This document shows, piece by piece, positions 13,070-14,462 of a stretch of DNA of 14,462 nucleotides. This stretch comes from CAZWSE01 sp964636575 (GTDB taxonomy: Bacteria; Pseudomonadota; Alphaproteobacteria; Rhodobacterales; Rhodobacteraceae). A program made the position numbers and the translations under genes. The notes below the pieces were generated by a model. That model searched no databases, was not told where the DNA came from, and saw only the letters and a program-made list of their open reading frames with translations. Where the stretch lies: contig CAZWSE010000083.1 of the NCBI GenBank assembly GCA_964636575.1, positions 1-14,462 of the forward strand, given 5' to 3'. Every line of letters begins with the position of its first letter. Within the stretch, counting starts at the first letter, position 1.

Positions 13070-13125
13070 CAGAGACGCTAGTTTGGAACGAGGGACAGTG
13101 AAGTCTTGTGCGGAGGTTCCAAACC
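13044..13125 (-). ncRNA. Candidate structured small RNA or leader RNA
   Basis: In the 175-nt space between two - strand genes a perfect 9-bp hairpin is formed by GTTTGGAAC and GTTCCAAAC (13116-13124 with 13081-13089) around a 26-nt loop. On the - strand this loop carries CCTCCGC, complementary to Shine-Dalgarno sequences. Eleven bases further comes the terminator at 13044-13069. A hairpin with an anti-SD loop followed by a terminator is the usual build of a trans-acting sRNA. An alternative is a leader RNA of the CoA-binding gene. No known family was recognised and no clear promoter was found upstream. Confidence 0.4.
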
Positions 13126-13189
13126 CGCTCAAGTACTGAACAGATAGGTTTAGTTTTGAACTTATGAAGGGGGGATCGCAAAGGTGTGA

Positions 13190-13510
13190 TCAGTCGAAGA
13201 TATCCTCGACCGCGTCCTCAATCGTATCCCATGCCTCTTCCAGCATCCAACGCACCAAACCTTTGCGCCGCTTGCCTTTGCGCGGTTTGCGTCGTTTTTC
13301 ATAGCGTTCGGATTGAATACTTGGCTTGCGGATCGCGTTGGATCGGACCGTTTCATGGTCCTGCACCCGCGCTTTGGGCAGCATTTTGAGATCATGCAAA
13401 GGGGCCCCGCAACTGCCGCAGGCCAATTCGTGCCGCCCCTGCTCTTTGAGCACAAGCGCCGCCCGCGTTCCGCAGTAACAACAGGTCATGATTTTGGTCG
13501 GATAGCCCAC
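13190..13510 (-). CDS. Zinc-ribbon protein with basic and acidic tail
   Basis: 106 residues, unknown function. Two CxxC pairs (C10/C13 in CCYCG and C31/C34 in CGSCG) spaced 17 residues form a small zinc ribbon. This is followed by a strongly basic segment (ERYEKRRKPRKGKRRKG, about 68-84) and an acidic end (EEAWDTIEDAVEDIFD). The basic part suggests contact with nucleic acid. GTG at 13510 is chosen because AAAGAGG lies 5 nt upstream; an ATG at 13489 (removing seven residues) has no ribosome site but would start directly at the zinc ribbon. It is 12 nt downstream of rlmB, so probably co-transcribed with it, which hints at an RNA- or ribosome-related role. Confidence 0.75.
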   Translation of the reverse strand: MGYPTKIMTCCYCGTRAALVLKEQGRHELACGSCGAPLHDLKMLPKARVQDHETVRSNAIRKPSIQSERYEKRRKPRKGKRRKGLVRWMLEEAWDTIEDAVEDIFD

Positions 13511-13522
13511 GGCGGCCTCTTT

Positions 13523-14296
13523 CTACTTTGCCTGAGACGCATATAGGGCGATCGCAGCCGCATTTGAGACGTTGAGCGACCCAAATCCGCCCGCAAACCC
13601 GATTTTCACCAACATATCGCAGGTTTCTTTAGTCTTTTCGCGCAAGCCCGGCCCTTCGGCCCCCAGCACGAGCGCGACGGGACGGGCGAAATTGCCGTCC
13701 ATCGCCTGTTCAATGGTTTGCTCCGCCTCGCCGTCCAGCCCGAGCACCAGATACCCCATGCCTTGCAGCTCAATTATTGTATCCGCAAGGTTGCGCATCC
13801 GCACGTAGGGCTGCCGTTCCAGCGCACCACTGGCGGTCTTGGCCAAAGCACCTGTTTCAGGCGCGGAATGGTGGCGCGTACCGATCACCGCAGAAGCGCC
13901 CAGCACCTCGGCTGAGCGTAGGATTGCGCCGACATTGTGCGGGTCCGTCACCCGATCCAGCAGGATCAGACGCGGGTGTTCGGCCCCAATGGCCACATCC
14001 GCCAGTTTCCCCCAATCAAGCGGTTTGACCTCAAGCACAGCGCCCTGATGCACAGAGCCTGCATCCACAGGCGGCTTAAAGGTGCGCGGATCGACGATTT
14101 CGGGGGTAATGCCAGCAAAATCAATGGCCTCGGCCAGTTTGGCTTGAGCGTTCAAGGTGACCTTCAGAGTCAGTTTGACACGCGCAGGGTTCATCAGCGC
14201 ATCGCGCACCGCGTGCAGCCCAAAGAGCCACAGCGTTTCCGCCGCTGCCGCCTTCTTGTCTTGCTCTTTGGCAACGACCCACTTCGGTTTTTTCAT
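13523..14296 (-). CDS. rlmB: 23S rRNA 2'-O-methyltransferase, SpoU family (RlmB-like)
   Basis: 257 residues, the usual length. An N-terminal substrate-binding domain (LWLFGLHAVRDAL, about 22-34; ends near SVHQGAVLEV) precedes the SPOUT knot methyltransferase. Its motifs are DPHNVGAILRSAEVLGA (about 118-134; Asn121, Arg127), LVLGAEGPGL (209-218; Glu214) and GSLNVSNAAAIALY (239-252). It transfers a methyl group from SAM to a guanosine ribose, by homology G2251 of 23S rRNA. Asn245 in motif 3, where the E. coli enzyme has Val, leaves a related TrmH-type target possible. It is divergent from the tRNA-Tyr-like gene. Confidence 0.92.
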   Translation of the reverse strand: MKKPKWVVAKEQDKKAAAAETLWLFGLHAVRDALMNPARVKLTLKVTLNAQAKLAEAIDFAGITPEIVDPRTFKPPVDAGSVHQGAVLEVKPLDWGKLADVAIGAEHPRLILLDRVTDPHNVGAILRSAEVLGASAVIGTRHHSAPETGALAKTASGALERQPYVRMRNLADTIIELQGMGYLVLGLDGEAEQTIEQAMDGNFARPVALVLGAEGPGLREKTKETCDMLVKIGFAGGFGSLNVSNAAAIALYASQAK

Positions 14297-14347
14297 GTCT
14301 TGACGCCCCTTGATGACGGACTTCGCACTTTGGGCCCCGATTTACGC

Positions 14348-14376
14348 TTGACGCCCCATAGGGCCGCTAGTAATCA
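14348..14376 (+). promoter_or_regulatory. Possible promoter of tRNA-Tyr-like gene
   Basis: TTGACG (14348-14353) followed at 15 to 17 bp by AGTAAT/TAATCA (14369-14376), about 35 nt before the RNA gene. The -10 match is poor. The -35 lies in an 11-bp direct repeat, CTTGACGCCCC, at 14299-14309 and 14347-14357. Confidence 0.35.
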
Positions 14377-14385
14377 CGCCCGCAC

Positions 14386-14407
14386 GTCAGGTGCAATGCA
14401 CCCTGAC
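14386..14407. other. Near-perfect palindrome before tRNA-Tyr-like gene
   Basis: GTCAGGTGC (14386-14394), loop AAT, GCA-C-CCTGAC (14398-14407): a 9-bp stem with one bulged C. It lies between the proposed promoter and the RNA gene, so it would be either a 5' leader hairpin or a dyad binding site. Confidence 0.5.
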
Positions 14408-14410
14408 AGT

Positions 14411-14462
14411 GGGCGACAGGCCGCAAGGTGTGGCAGGGGACTGTAACTCCCTCGCGGAGACG
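14411..14462 (+). tRNA. tRNA-Tyr (GTA), 5' part, truncated by window edge
   Basis: Proposed parts: acceptor 5' strand GGGCGAC (14411-14417); D-arm GCCG-CAAGGTG-TGGC (14420-14434) with the GG pair in its loop; anticodon stem GGGGA/TCCCT (14436-14440, 14448-14452) around CTGTAAC with anticodon GTA at 14443-14445 and T33. The start of a variable arm, CGCGGAGACG, follows, as expected for class II bacterial tRNA-Tyr. The T-arm and 3' acceptor lie outside. Reservations: position 8 would be A instead of T, and A14/A21 are missing in this alignment, so the core is unusual and the identity is not certain. Confidence 0.55.

Noticed and set aside
14386..14462. Cobalamin riboswitch suggested by GGTGCAAT and ACTGTAAC
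   Set aside because: The B12-box (GCCACTG) and the expected order of conserved segments are not present; the anticodon-arm geometry fits a tRNA better.
1..14462. CRISPR arrays, insertion sequences, phage or toxin-antitoxin genes
   Set aside because: No regularly spaced repeats, transposase or integrase motifs, or small toxin/antitoxin pairs were seen on either strand.

Overview
The window looks like chromosomal DNA from an alphaproteobacterium of the Rhodobacteraceae (Roseobacter group). The evidence is the mix of families (pyruvate carboxylase, stand-alone Lrp ligand-binding domain, DUF2314, MAPEG, DUF2147, DUF302), the hisB-H-A-F-E layout, C-terminal VPLPA sorting tails and two perfect CtrA-type boxes. 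The taxonomic call is inference from gene content, not from a marker gene. A run of exactly 100 Ns (8951-9050) shows that two contigs were scaffolded here.

Layout. 1-2275: the 3' end of pyruvate carboxylase, a secreted DUF2314 protein and a four-helix MAPEG membrane protein, all on the + strand. 2373-2502: tRNA-Gly(GCC) and its terminator. 2503-5012: the most distinctive block, two tandem paralogous secreted proteins with VPLPA-CTERM tails. Each has the same promoter module, an AAACAAT/ATTGTTT inverted repeat 12-13 nt upstream of a matching -35/-10 pair. Each then has a 5' leader of about 180 nt, and the two leaders are unrelated in sequence. A perfect CtrA box precedes the first copy, and a strong bidirectional terminator closes the block. 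5047-7540 (- strand): a large predicted alpha/beta-hydrolase lipoprotein, then a stand-alone Lrp/AsnC ligand-binding domain protein almost fused to a small exported protein.

7667-11995: histidine biosynthesis genes hisB-hisH, hisA and hisF-hisE on the + strand. The units are separated by two opposite-strand genes for small exported proteins (DUF2147, DUF302). Together these his genes supply phosphoribosyl-ATP pyrophosphohydrolase (HisE), the ProFAR isomerase (HisA), the glutamine amidotransferase/cyclase pair (HisH/HisF) and imidazoleglycerol-phosphate dehydratase (HisB).

12023-14462: a second perfect CtrA box lies upstream of a small protein with a VSLPAS-plus-helix-plus-arginine tail. That gene converges, with overlapping stop codons, on a CoA-binding-domain protein. 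The - strand then carries a candidate structured RNA with a terminator (13044-13125), a zinc-ribbon protein and the SpoU methyltransferase rlmB. A truncated tRNA-Tyr-like gene reaches the right edge.

The best candidate for something undescribed is the sortable VPLPA-CTERM pair with its duplicated promoter/operator module and possible CtrA link. Second is the structured RNA or attenuator in front of the CoA-binding gene.
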